A DNA stretch of 64,000 nucleotides, taken from contig CP092081.1 of NCBI GenBank assembly GCA_022226935.1, positions 3,753,345-3,817,344 of the forward strand, read 5' to 3'. The notes beneath the pieces were generated by a model. That model worked only from the letters and a program-made list of their open reading frames with translations, was not told where the DNA came from and did no database searches. Numbering within the stretch: position 1 is the first letter of the stretch; each line of letters starts with the position of its first letter. Made by a program: the position numbers and the translations under genes. This stretch comes from Nitrospira sp. (GTDB lineage: Bacteria; Nitrospirota; Nitrospiria; Nitrospirales; Nitrospiraceae). Shown here in pieces: positions 8,006-16,744 of the stretch.

Positions 8006-10480
8006 TCACATCCAGTTGTTGATGAGCAGGAATGCCGCCCAGAAACTCGGGTGCGTGCGACCGCGCTGAGAAAGAATCTTTTGCTGCGCGCGCTGCAAGG
8101 CCACGGCCTTTGAAATCGCGGGATCCTGGAGCTGCCGGTAGAATTCCGATACGAGTTCCGTCGTCGTTTCGTCATTCGACGTCCACAAGCTCGCCAAAGC
8201 CGTCCGTGCCCCGGTCTTGACGGCGACACCGGTCAACCCGAGCGCCGCGCGATCATCCTCCGCGGCAATTTCGCACGAGCTCAGCGTCAGCAGATCCAAC
8301 GGCTGTTGCCGGTACTGTTGGAGTCCCACCAGCTGCGACAACCGGTCCATCGTGATCTTGCCGTCATGGGCCAGCACGAACGAATCTTTCGCCTCGTTGC
8401 CGACGACCGTATGAGACGCCACATGAACGATCCCCAGGCCCTGGTCTTTGATCTCTTCCTCTAGCGTAGGCGCCGAGAACTGTTTGTTCATCAACAGTTT
8501 CCCGCCATACATCGTTCTGATCGCCTGCACTTCGGTCTCCGCGTAGCGCGGCGCAGGCTGGCCCTCCACCGATTCAGTCAGGCCGACCGACAACAGGCTG
8601 CCTTTGCGGCGTTGAGCAGGACTCATATCGGTCAGCGCCAGGCTGGGCGTGACCGCCACGGCGAGTGAATCCACGAGAAAATGCCGGCCATCGTGCAGCG
8701 CCCCCATCGGAATGGTCCTGAGCGATCCCTCGGCCACCATCACGAGCGTATGCACACCCGCCCCTTGCAAGTCCTGCTGAATCGGCGCCACCAACCACCC
8801 GTGCAGGGTCTGCGCCGAAGACAGATAATTCTGGGATTGCGAATCCTGGATCAGCCGCCTGAACGAACGTATTTCCTTCGTCAGTTTGTCTCCCATCACC
8901 GGAACCCTGACTTGCTTGAGGCCGGTGGAAGTTTCCAGGAGCAGTTCGAGCCGGTCGGGGAACGCAATGGGATAGATCACCGCCGTGCCGGGCGCCAACG
9001 CGCCGGCGCCTCGATGGCTCGCCACCGCCGCGACACAATCGTCCTGGAAATAATCCTGCAGCTCGGCCGCCTGCGAGACTTCGATCGTCTCTTTGACCTT
9101 CACGAGCAGCTGTTCATTCTGCTCGGGCGTCTTCGCCGCTGCCGCTCTCCGCAACAGGACATCCTCATACTCCACGAACAGCGGCGCAACGGATTCGTAG
9201 TACGAGTGATGCCGTCCCTGATACCCAACGGAATATTCATAATGAATCGGCTTCAGCAGCGTGACGGCGCGCTGATAGGCGGCCAGAGCTTCTTCTTCCT
9301 TGCCGTCCGCGCGCAACAATCTCGCGGTTTGCCATTGCCAACGGTAGAGTGATTCCGGCGCATTCACTTTTTGAGCGGCGAACATGGCCTTCCGCGTGTA
9401 CTCCAATGCCTCAGGGTTGCGATGCTCCTGCTCCCGCAATCCACCCAGATATCCCCAAGCATAGGATTGTCCGCGTGCATCGCCGAGGCGTCCGGCGACT
9501 TCACCGGCTGCGGCAAACGCGTCCGACGATTGACGCAACAGGCCGGCCGCAGACCCGGCAGAAGCCACGGCCTCCGTCGCGCGCCCCTTACCCGCATCTG
9601 ACTTTTTTGCCGTACCGGCTTTCCCCGTCGCGGCAGCGAACAATTCCTGATACCCAAGCCCGATGTTCAACAAGCCGGCGGTTTTTGCCTGCCCGTCGCC
9701 CAGCGAGCGCACCTCGGACCAGGCTTGATCCAAATGGCGGTGGGCTTCACCCAGTTGCTGATTCTGCAACAAGGCCATCGCGCCATTGATTTGTGCCGTG
9801 GCCGCCAACGCCTGCTGCTTGGTTTCAGCGGCAAGCGCCCTGCTCTCCGCATAGACGTCGATCGCTTCGGCAAATTGCCGGCGCGCCGTCAGGGCATTCC
9901 CCAAATCGTTCAAAATCCCGGCTACCAGGACAGGTTTCTTTTCTTCCCTCGCCAGCGTCAAGGCCTTGGTCAAATGTTCGGTAGCCGGTTCGTCTTTCCC
10001 GAGCACATGAAAGGTGTTGCCGAGCTGAGCAAGGATCGTCGCGGTGAGGCCGCGCTCCCCGGCTTGTTCCGACAGCTTGAGCGCGGCTTGCAAGGTCCCC
10101 TGCGCGCGGCGGATCTGCCCCTCCTGTTGCAGCGCATGCGCCACGTTGATCAAGGCCTGACTTCGCTCTTTGACCTGCCCGGTTTCTTCATATCCCCGCG
10201 CCGCATTCATCCAATGCGCGGCCGCCTGGGCAAAGGCCCCTTGCTGAAACTGTGTCGTCCCCTGTCGCATTTCTTGCGCAGGCGTGATCGACGACGCGCC
10301 TGCGCCGCCCAACAATTCCAGCGCCGTGGCGTTCACAGGCCAGGCCAAGCCGCTCAACGCCAGCACCCCCAGGCTGAGTATCGTCAACGGCGAGGACAGC
10401 GTCGGCGGACCTGCGGGATGAGCAGCCCCACGGCCTCGCTTCATGCCGCGGCGAGTGACAATATTACGCATCGTAGGCAT
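8006..10480 (-). CDS. Exported TPR-repeat CHAT-domain (caspase-like) protein
   Basis: 824 residues. An extended signal peptide (hydrophobic stretch about 30-50, LTILSLGVLALSGLAW, ending near NATA) indicates export. Residues about 65-420 are TPR-like helical repeats. The CHAT domain (about 560-824) keeps the caspase-type dyad His690 in HVASH and Cys736 in LSSCEIA. CHAT proteins are clan CD cysteine peptidases or relatives; targets are unknown here. RBS AAGGAGG precedes the ATG. It starts 18 bases after the TPS exoprotein gene, downstream of a ShlB/FhaC translocator, so the three form an operon and probably work together at the cell envelope. Confidence 0.9.
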   Translation of the reverse strand: MPTMRNIVTRRGMKRGRGAAHPAGPPTLSSPLTILSLGVLALSGLAWPVNATALELLGGAGASSITPAQEMRQGTTQFQQGAFAQAAAHWMNAARGYEETGQVKERSQALINVAHALQQEGQIRRAQGTLQAALKLSEQAGERGLTATILAQLGNTFHVLGKDEPATEHLTKALTLAREEKKPVLVAGILNDLGNALTARRQFAEAIDVYAESRALAAETKQQALAATAQINGAMALLQNQQLGEAHRHLDQAWSEVRSLGDGQAKTAGLLNIGLGYQELFAAATGKAGTAKKSDAGKGRATEAVASAGSAAGLLRQSSDAFAAAGEVAGRLGDARGQSYAWGYLGGLREQEHRNPEALEYTRKAMFAAQKVNAPESLYRWQWQTARLLRADGKEEEALAAYQRAVTLLKPIHYEYSVGYQGRHHSYYESVAPLFVEYEDVLLRRAAAAKTPEQNEQLLVKVKETIEVSQAAELQDYFQDDCVAAVASHRGAGALAPGTAVIYPIAFPDRLELLLETSTGLKQVRVPVMGDKLTKEIRSFRRLIQDSQSQNYLSSAQTLHGWLVAPIQQDLQGAGVHTLVMVAEGSLRTIPMGALHDGRHFLVDSLAVAVTPSLALTDMSPAQRRKGSLLSVGLTESVEGQPAPRYAETEVQAIRTMYGGKLLMNKQFSAPTLEEEIKDQGLGIVHVASHTVVGNEAKDSFVLAHDGKITMDRLSQLVGLQQYRQQPLDLLTLSSCEIAAEDDRAALGLTGVAVKTGARTALASLWTSNDETTTELVSEFYRQLQDPAISKAVALQRAQQKILSQRGRTHPSFWAAFLLINNWM

Positions 10481-10498
10481 GACGTCCTCCTTGGGGAG

Positions 10499-11776
10499 CT
10501 AGCACCCCTGCCATGATTCCATAAGTTGTGCGGTCGTCTGACCCTGAATGTGTGCCGCTGGTGCCGCCGGCGCGCCAGGTTCGACATCGCCGCCGATCTC
10601 CTCCAGCACCACAGGCGCCGCCAGGGATCGACCGGGCTGCGAAGGCGTGACGTCGCGCGAGGCTTGCACCAGGCTGCTGAATGCGCCGTCTTTTCGCGCG
10701 GCGCACCGGCTGGTCAAGAGGGGAGCCGGTGGGGCCGGAGCGTCCTGTGGAAGCACCATGGCTGCACGATTCAAAAATGCGACAGGCTCGACAGGATTCG
10801 TCTGATTCACGCTGGCCGCATTCGCGGTAGCGAGAGGAGGAAGCCCTCCAAGGTTCACTCCCACGACTTGAATTTGCGTCACACGCTGGGTCAATGAATT
10901 CGTCGTCGTATTGACCTGCGCGCCCGTCGGCACGGTGACATTCGGACTCACGTCGATCGAAGCAGGAATGACTCCACCGCCACCCGCAACGATCAGCGTT
11001 CCAGGCAATGCTTGGACCTGCCCGTTGCCCGATGCTCCGGAGAACGGATTTCCAACAGCCGGCTGCGTACTCATTTCACCGGCCGAACTCGTACTGCCGA
11101 GAATGACACGCTGCGCGCTGATTTTCGATCCGTTGATCTGAATGCCTCCTCCCATCAACCCGAGCACAGCACCGGTCTGGAGCACCGTGGATGAAGAGTT
11201 CAGGACAATGGTTCCATAGGGGCCCTGGCCTAAAAATCCGAACGCGACAGGTGAGCCAACCGACAACGTCTGATCGAAGGCGAGGAGACCGGTATTGGCC
11301 GTAAATATGCCTCCGTCACTCAAGCGCAATTGTTGAGCGGTACTGAAATAGGCAGACCCGGACACATTCAGGTGAGCCGATGGGCCGAATACAATCCCGG
11401 CAGGATTCAGGAAGAACAGGTTCGCATTGAGCGCCTGAACAGTGCCGTTGATGTTGGATGGAGATCCTCCGATCACTCGACTGATGACGTTGGACACGCC
11501 GCCGGGATTCACGAATGCCGCCACATCCCCTGCGCCGACGGAGAATTGGTTGAAGCTATGAAAGAGGTTAGGACCGCCGCCCGGCCTCGTTCCTCCGGCA
11601 ATGTTGGTCGTATTGCCCGATGTGCTCAGAGTCGTTCCAAGGCCGCCGGGTCCCGAAGGAGTTGCGGAGATGTTCGTGCCCTGTCCGTAGGCGATCGACC
11701 CGGTGGAGCCCAGAAGCATCAGGAAGGCGAGGTACCCACGAACCAACAGCGGCAATCCTGCGGGGCGACATAGCAT
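10499..11776 (-). CDS. Short TPS-domain (filamentous haemagglutinin N-terminal) exoprotein
   Basis: After a signal peptide (residues 1-31, ending IAYG) comes a TPS secretion domain of about 230 residues with the usual landmarks: NLFHSFNQF, the NPGG and NPAGI motifs and the strand-rich GTIVLNSSS region. These domains are recognised by FhaC/ShlB-type POTRA domains and start beta-helix folding outside the cell. The remaining 190 residues are a Pro/Ala-rich linker and end in W-Q-G-C. The 425-residue total is very short for an exoprotein. ATG at 11776 is chosen because GAGGAG precedes it; ATG at 11791 lies in frame upstream. Partner translocator is the gene upstream. Confidence 0.9.
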   Translation of the reverse strand: MLCRPAGLPLLVRGYLAFLMLLGSTGSIAYGQGTNISATPSGPGGLGTTLSTSGNTTNIAGGTRPGGGPNLFHSFNQFSVGAGDVAAFVNPGGVSNVISRVIGGSPSNINGTVQALNANLFFLNPAGIVFGPSAHLNVSGSAYFSTAQQLRLSDGGIFTANTGLLAFDQTLSVGSPVAFGFLGQGPYGTIVLNSSSTVLQTGAVLGLMGGGIQINGSKISAQRVILGSTSSAGEMSTQPAVGNPFSGASGNGQVQALPGTLIVAGGGGVIPASIDVSPNVTVPTGAQVNTTTNSLTQRVTQIQVVGVNLGGLPPLATANAASVNQTNPVEPVAFLNRAAMVLPQDAPAPPAPLLTSRCAARKDGAFSSLVQASRDVTPSQPGRSLAAPVVLEEIGGDVEPGAPAAPAAHIQGQTTAQLMESWQGC

Positions 11777-11795
11777 GGTCAATCTCCTCATATGA

Positions 11796-11816
11796 TAAGA
11801 GAGGCCCCCTCTCTTA
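11796..11816. other. Perfect 9-bp inverted repeat in the leader of the TPS exoprotein gene
   Basis: TAAGAGAGG / CCTCTCTTA with a three-base loop lies 20 bases upstream of the exoprotein start codon. It would fold as a hairpin in the mRNA between the translocator and exoprotein cistrons. There is no T-tract, so a terminator is unlikely; a processing or stability element is possible. Confidence 0.5.
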
Positions 11817-12056
11817 CCTTAAACGCTGCTCAACTTCAACACGCACACCCTGCTTCACTCACGAACAGAAACGGCAAGGACCTGGCCGATCAGCCCTGGA
11901 CATTACGCCCTAGCAAGAGACGCGTCGGCTGCCGGCGGCACGGCGCGCGAGTAAGTCATTGAAAAGAAATTCGCCAAAGCACACAGTCATTCATACCCGA
12001 CGGCAGGGCGAATGTCTCAGCAAGATCAGCGCGCCGCCGTCGAAGCCTGTCCGTCC

Positions 12057-13874
12057 TTAGAACGCCTCTACCACCAGTTGCAGATGGATGCCATGATCCT
12101 GCAGGTTGTTGCGATCGGTATCGTATCGCTTCAGCTGTTTTCCATAATAGAGTTCGAAATGGCTCCCCCGCCAAAAATTCCAGATGACACCGGCACCAAG
12201 GCTCGCCAAGGTTTTGGGGGGCGTCCCGGGCGTCTGGGCCGTCGTCTGCCAGCCATGGCCCAAATCAAAAAAGGGCGCGAGAAAGACTGAATCCACCCCG
12301 GCCTTCGTCGTGTACACCGGAACCCGTGCCTCGATGGATAACATGGCGGCATTGTCACGAATCAGGGTGAACTCCCGATATCCGCGCACACTGTATCGGC
12401 CACCGACTGCGATCTGCTCGAGCGGGAACAAATGATCGTTGGACAATTGCACGACGCCACGGCTGACCAATTGTGTCCGCCAGAGAGGAAGCTGGCGGAT
12501 CCACTGGGCTTCGCCCAACCAGGAGAAGAACCGCGCATCCGGCAGGTTCGGATCACCATTGGCGGTCGCCCCTATCGCGCCGACGCCGACGGAAAACCGC
12601 GATAACAGGGAAATCACTTGTTCGGCAGAACGCTGGGCATACTCCTGACCGAAACGGAGCGAGGTCACACGGAACTTCCCGTTCGGCGCCCCAGTGATGA
12701 GTTCAAACGGGTTCCCGCCTAACGTGCTCTCATTTCTGGCATGTTCGCCCGTGAGGGAAAAGGCCAGTTCCTGGTCGGCCTTCCGGATCACAGGATGCCG
12801 GACCGAGAGACCGAATATCTGAGCCTTGTTCTTGATATCCAATGCATCGAACGGCGACTCCTCGACTCCGAAATCAAACCGGCGATATTGCAGCGCGACG
12901 GTGGTATCGCGGGGGCCCACCGGGATTTCATACTTGAAGTTGAGCATCGGGTTCACGCCGGCCGAACGCCCATATTGCAAACTCAGCGTATCGCCGAAAC
13001 CCAACAAATTCTGGTGCGCCAGCGTGACAAATCCTTGCTCCGCGCCGACGACGGGAGACTGATAGTTGTTGAATTCCAGCCAGGCCTTGAGCGGGTTGGC
13101 TTCCTTCACCTTCACATTGAGCGTATTTTCTCCAATCGTGGCGCCCGGCAACAATTCGGCATTGATCCGTTCGATCCGGGGGTTGGCTTGCATCACGCGC
13201 AACCGTTCCTGGAGCGCTTCGACCTGCAGCGGAGGGCCGGCCGCCAGATTGACGCGGCTCTGAAAATACGAGGGCCGGAACCACTTGGTATCTTCGACGT
13301 TGACCTGCGTAATCTTTCCCTCGATGACCTGCATGGTCAGGGTGCCGTCCGCGACATCCTGCTCCGGGACCACCGCACCGGACGTCACATAGCCGTGGTT
13401 GACATAGTAATAAGTAAGCGCGAGGCGCAACGATTCCAGATCTTCCGCCGTCAACTCGCGATTCGTATAGGGCGCGGTGATCTCCGAGAGTTGTTGCGAC
13501 GTAAAGGCCGTATTGCCGACCAGCCGGATCTCCTTGACCATGATCTTGGGCCCCTTTGCGGCCTGATCGAGCGCGCCGGGGGGCGTCGGGGTCGGAAGGT
13601 CGAGTGCGGGAGGCTGTGCGGGCGGAGGCACGACGGGCAACTGAGGCAATTTCGGTGGCAACGGGCCGAGCTGCGAGCCGGTCTGCGCATGGGCTGGCCC
13701 AACCAGCGCGCCGAGCAACACCAAGGCCGCCATACCCGCAACAGTCCCACGCCATCGATGCAACACATTCCCGCCTTCCCCACGGCGAGATGAACGACAC
13801 GACGCGGCCGAACGCGCGTCAGCAGGCCTACACAGTCCTGCTTCCTGCCCCACGGATTTCTTCACACAAGCCAT
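12057..13874 (-). CDS. ShlB/FhaC/HecB-family two-partner secretion translocator
   Basis: An Omp85-superfamily outer-membrane protein of 605 residues. A long signal peptide region (hydrophobic core MAALVLLGALVG, cleavage near AHAQ) is followed by a proline-rich segment, two POTRA domains (about 105-260; IRLVGNTAFTSQQLSE, INVEDT-type strands) and a 16-strand beta-barrel (about 265-605) with VRGY in the position of the conserved VRGY/F loop-6 motif, ending in phenylalanine. It should export the TPS exoprotein encoded next. ATG at 13874 follows GAGGGGAGG; an upstream in-frame codon at 13994 lacks support. Confidence 0.93.
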   Translation of the reverse strand: MACVKKSVGQEAGLCRPADARSAASCRSSRRGEGGNVLHRWRGTVAGMAALVLLGALVGPAHAQTGSQLGPLPPKLPQLPVVPPPAQPPALDLPTPTPPGALDQAAKGPKIMVKEIRLVGNTAFTSQQLSEITAPYTNRELTAEDLESLRLALTYYYVNHGYVTSGAVVPEQDVADGTLTMQVIEGKITQVNVEDTKWFRPSYFQSRVNLAAGPPLQVEALQERLRVMQANPRIERINAELLPGATIGENTLNVKVKEANPLKAWLEFNNYQSPVVGAEQGFVTLAHQNLLGFGDTLSLQYGRSAGVNPMLNFKYEIPVGPRDTTVALQYRRFDFGVEESPFDALDIKNKAQIFGLSVRHPVIRKADQELAFSLTGEHARNESTLGGNPFELITGAPNGKFRVTSLRFGQEYAQRSAEQVISLLSRFSVGVGAIGATANGDPNLPDARFFSWLGEAQWIRQLPLWRTQLVSRGVVQLSNDHLFPLEQIAVGGRYSVRGYREFTLIRDNAAMLSIEARVPVYTTKAGVDSVFLAPFFDLGHGWQTTAQTPGTPPKTLASLGAGVIWNFWRGSHFELYYGKQLKRYDTDRNNLQDHGIHLQLVVEAF

Positions 13875-14298
13875 CAAGGCCTCCCCTCTTTCTTGATGAC
13901 GGGGCACAAAGATTCGTGAATCGGTGCCCGTAAAATCATCTGCTCGCGATCTGTTTTTTTGAATGACATTGCTGCTACCCGGCGCATCACGCATTCTTCA
14001 GAAACACCACACAGTCGCGCGGCAGCCGACTATCAGCCGAGGCGATACGTAGCTGTTTGGAGAATCCGCTCTGCGAAGGAACTGCTTATAACATGTCTCG
14101 ACACAAATTACTCCTGGGGCCACAAAGTTTTTTGGTTGGCAGGAATGAATGGATCAGGTTGGCACAGAGTAGACGTCAGAGATACGTGACAGTTCAGCGA
14201 GATCGGACGAGAAAGCGGCCACCCACCCGGAACGAAATGTTCGGGAGGTCCTGTTTCGGACCGGTGTTATGCATACCTCCCTGCGCGCCCTGGCCGTG
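13875..14298. other. Intergenic region upstream of the secretion operon
   Basis: 424 bases between the lyase gene stop and the translocator start. Apart from the hairpin listed separately I see no gene, RNA or clear promoter. Overlapping plus-strand reading frames here have no ribosome binding site and no family resemblance. It must hold the promoter of the translocator operon and the end of the preceding transcript. Confidence 0.4.
13902..13929. promoter_or_regulatory. Nested inverted repeat in the translocator leader
   Basis: GGGCAC...GTGCCC encloses GATTC-GT-GAATC, giving a stem of six plus five base pairs with small internal asymmetry. It ends about 28 bases before the translocator start codon and could be an mRNA leader structure or a repressor operator. 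Confidence 0.45.
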
Positions 14299-15726
14299 TC
14301 ATGACATGGGCGCAGCCGCGAACCCCGTGCCGGGCCATGGAATCTCGGCAGGGACGGCTTCTTCAAATCGGGCCGTAAAATGTCGCAACCTGGGGGCTTC
14401 GTACGTCATGACCAATCCCCCGATGGAGTTCCGGCGATGATACAAATCCACCAGCGCTTCTGCCACGAAGGACAGATGCTGGTTGGTGTACACCCGGCGG
14501 GGGATCGCCAGTCGCACGAGTTCAAGTTCCGGGTCGATGCTCCGCCCGGTCGCCGGGTCCCGCTTGCCGAACATCACGGTTCCGATCTCGACCGTGCGAA
14601 TGCCATAGTCGCGATAGAGCGCTACGGCCAAGGCCTGCGCAGGGAATTGCGATTGTGGCAGGTGCGGCAGGAAGTCTTTTGCATTCACATAGACGGCATG
14701 GCCTCCGGTCGGCTTCAGGATCGGCACGCCTCCCTCTTCCAGCAGGGCTCCCAGCGCTCGCACCTGGCCGATGCGATAGTAGAGATACTCCTCATCGAGC
14801 ACTTCTTCGAGTCCCCTGGCCATTGCTTCCAGATCACGCCCCGCCAGGCCTCCATAGGTAGGAAATCCCTCGACGAGGATCAGCATGTCGGTGATCGCCT
14901 GTGCCCATCGTTCGTCATTGAGGCTGAGAAATCCGCCGATGTTCACCAGGCCATCCTTTTTGGCTGACATCAGACAACCGTCACCAAGGCTGAACAGTTC
15001 CCTGGCGATGTCCCGGACCGGCCTGTCCGCATACCCCGGTTCGCGCTCCCGGATAAAAAAACAATTCTCCGCAAACCGGCAGGCATCGAACAGCAGCGGG
15101 AGGCCGTAACGATTCAGCACCTGTCTCGTCGCGCGGATATTGGCCATTGAGACCGGCTGGCCGCCGGCGCTGTTATTGGTGATGGTGAGGATGACAAACG
15201 GAATCCGTGAAGGTCCGACTCGCCGGATGGTTTCCTCGAGTCGAGTGACGTCCATATTGCCCTTGAACGACATCTCGCAATGCGGATCGTACGCCTCCTT
15301 GATCACCAGGTCCAGCGCCTCCGCCTCCTGGTGCTCGACATTGGCCCTGGTCGTATCAAAATGCATGTTGTTCGGCACGCACATGCCCGGCTTGACGATC
15401 GTGGAACACAACACATGTTCCGCGGCCCGTCCCTGGTGCGTCGGAATGACGTAGCGGTACCCGAAGAGCCCGCGCACGACCGATTCGAAGTGATGGAAAC
15501 TTTTGCTGCCTGCATAGGACTCGTCGCCGAGCATCATCCCGGCCCATTGGGAATCACTCATGGCCGATGTGCCGCTATCCGTCAGCAGATCGATGGCGAC
15601 GCTCTCGGCGGGAACATGGAAGAGGTTGTACCCCGCTTCGCGGAGCAACCGGCCACGCGCTTCGCGGGTGGTGCGTTTAATGGGCTCGACGACTTTGATC
15701 CTAAACGGCTCGGATGGGAAGTTCAC
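14299..15726 (-). CDS. tnaA: Tryptophanase-like PLP beta-eliminating lyase
   Basis: A 475-residue member of the tryptophanase/tyrosine phenol-lyase family. PLP lysine is Lys257 in MSAKKDGLVNIGG; other conserved parts are DESYAGSKSFHH, EGFPTYGGLAGRD and IPRRVYT. The NIGG segment looks like tyrosine phenol-lyase, but the substrate-pocket residues I recall as diagnostic are tryptophanase-type: Asp124 (Thr in phenol-lyase), Ile381 (Arg, which binds the phenol) and His449 (Phe). Tryptophan to indole, pyruvate and ammonia is therefore the better guess. The start overlaps the HTH gene by 26 bases, implying translational coupling. It is the last gene of the minus-strand catabolic operon. Confidence 0.8.
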   Translation of the reverse strand: MNFPSEPFRIKVVEPIKRTTREARGRLLREAGYNLFHVPAESVAIDLLTDSGTSAMSDSQWAGMMLGDESYAGSKSFHHFESVVRGLFGYRYVIPTHQGRAAEHVLCSTIVKPGMCVPNNMHFDTTRANVEHQEAEALDLVIKEAYDPHCEMSFKGNMDVTRLEETIRRVGPSRIPFVILTITNNSAGGQPVSMANIRATRQVLNRYGLPLLFDACRFAENCFFIREREPGYADRPVRDIARELFSLGDGCLMSAKKDGLVNIGGFLSLNDERWAQAITDMLILVEGFPTYGGLAGRDLEAMARGLEEVLDEEYLYYRIGQVRALGALLEEGGVPILKPTGGHAVYVNAKDFLPHLPQSQFPAQALAVALYRDYGIRTVEIGTVMFGKRDPATGRSIDPELELVRLAIPRRVYTNQHLSFVAEALVDLYHRRNSIGGLVMTYEAPRLRHFTARFEEAVPAEIPWPGTGFAAAPMS

Positions 15727-16684
15727 GGATCGACCTCTTGAAATAGGCCAACTGCTCGTGAAACGGTCCGGATCCCTGGTAGTCGAAGACGTAGCGCGTC
15801 ATGTCGAAGAGCGGCGCCGGATCGAGCTCCCGAATCATCTCCGGCTTCCACGAAATCTGCAGGCGATTGATCATCGTAATGGGCGTCGGCGTGCCGACCA
15901 TCCCGAGCGGCACACTCCCGTATGTCTGCGAAAAAATCAAAATTTCCCGATCGAACATGGCGGTATTCATATCTTCCGCCGCGCCGTATTTCCTGAAATC
16001 CTCTTCCAATCGCTGGAAGGCCGGGGACTGAACCAGCGCTTCTCGAAACGCATAAAACACCTTCACGCCCGCGCGCCGCTGGTCATCCATCACCTGAATA
16101 GCATCGGCCACCGTGGCGTCGTGCTGCATCTGTTCTTGCGTGAGAATCAGCAGCCGCCGGATCCGGACATGCCGCCGCGCCGCCGCCTGATTCGCCAGCA
16201 GATAGTTGGGATACAGCGCTTCGCCCTTTTTCCAAATATTCCAGCGTTCCATCATGGCGTCGACGGACTGTTCCGCCGTCTCCATGAGCCGCACCGCCTC
16301 GGCGTTTGCCGCCGCCCCTTCATACGTCAGCGTTTGAGCCTCCAACTGTTTCAATTCCCGCCCGATGGCTTCCACCTTCTTCGGCAGATACCGGGGGCGC
16401 TTCGGCACATGCAGCATGACATCCACCGCCGTGAGGGCCAGGGTCCAGTATTCCTTGGCCTGTTTGGGCGCCTTGTCCTTTTGCGCGATCAACAGCAGTT
16501 CCACCGGATTTTTATCCAACAGCTTCGCCATTTTGATGCACAGTTCCGGTTTGGGAATCTTCAGACCGCGGCGCATCAAATTCGCTTCCGGCTGCGCGAT
16601 GCCCAATTTTTCGGCCAGCGCGTAATCGCTGCTCAAGTCATACCGGTCTTTGACCGCATCAAAGTACCTGGCAATTTCCATCAT
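15701..16684 (-). CDS. HTH (Xre-like) regulator with an unassigned C-terminal domain
   Basis: Residues about 10-65 form a Cro/CI-type helix-turn-helix (YALAEKLGIAQPEANLMRRG). Residues 65-140 are helical, and 150-327 form an alpha/beta domain that I do not recognise, with RRLLILTQEQ, VKVFYAF and AMFDREILIF strands that could be a ligand sensor. ATG at 16684 follows GGGAG; GTG at 16699 is an in-frame alternative. Its 3' end overlaps the lyase start and it follows the acyl-CoA dehydrogenase by 60 bases, so it probably regulates this operon, the divergent amino-acid operon, or both. That role is an inference from position. Confidence 0.75.
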   Translation of the reverse strand: MMEIARYFDAVKDRYDLSSDYALAEKLGIAQPEANLMRRGLKIPKPELCIKMAKLLDKNPVELLLIAQKDKAPKQAKEYWTLALTAVDVMLHVPKRPRYLPKKVEAIGRELKQLEAQTLTYEGAAANAEAVRLMETAEQSVDAMMERWNIWKKGEALYPNYLLANQAAARRHVRIRRLLILTQEQMQHDATVADAIQVMDDQRRAGVKVFYAFREALVQSPAFQRLEEDFRKYGAAEDMNTAMFDREILIFSQTYGSVPLGMVGTPTPITMINRLQISWKPEMIRELDPAPLFDMTRYVFDYQGSGPFHEQLAYFKRSIRELPIRAV

Positions 16685-16744
16685 GTCGCTCCCGGCCACT
16701 CGTCATCTTTCGCCGAACCGGCGCCCCACAGGTGCCTACCTGTT

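Noticed and set aside
12741..13793. 350-codon plus-strand frame antisense to the translocator
   Set aside because: Translocator POTRA and barrel motifs occupy the opposite strand.
14057..14440. Plus-strand frame in the gap before the lyase gene
   Set aside because: No ribosome binding site, unlike any family, and runs into the antisense of the lyase gene.
14299..15726. Tyrosine phenol-lyase, attractive because of the nearby tyrosine operon
   Set aside because: Arg381 that binds the phenol group is Ile, with two more pocket residues of tryptophanase type.
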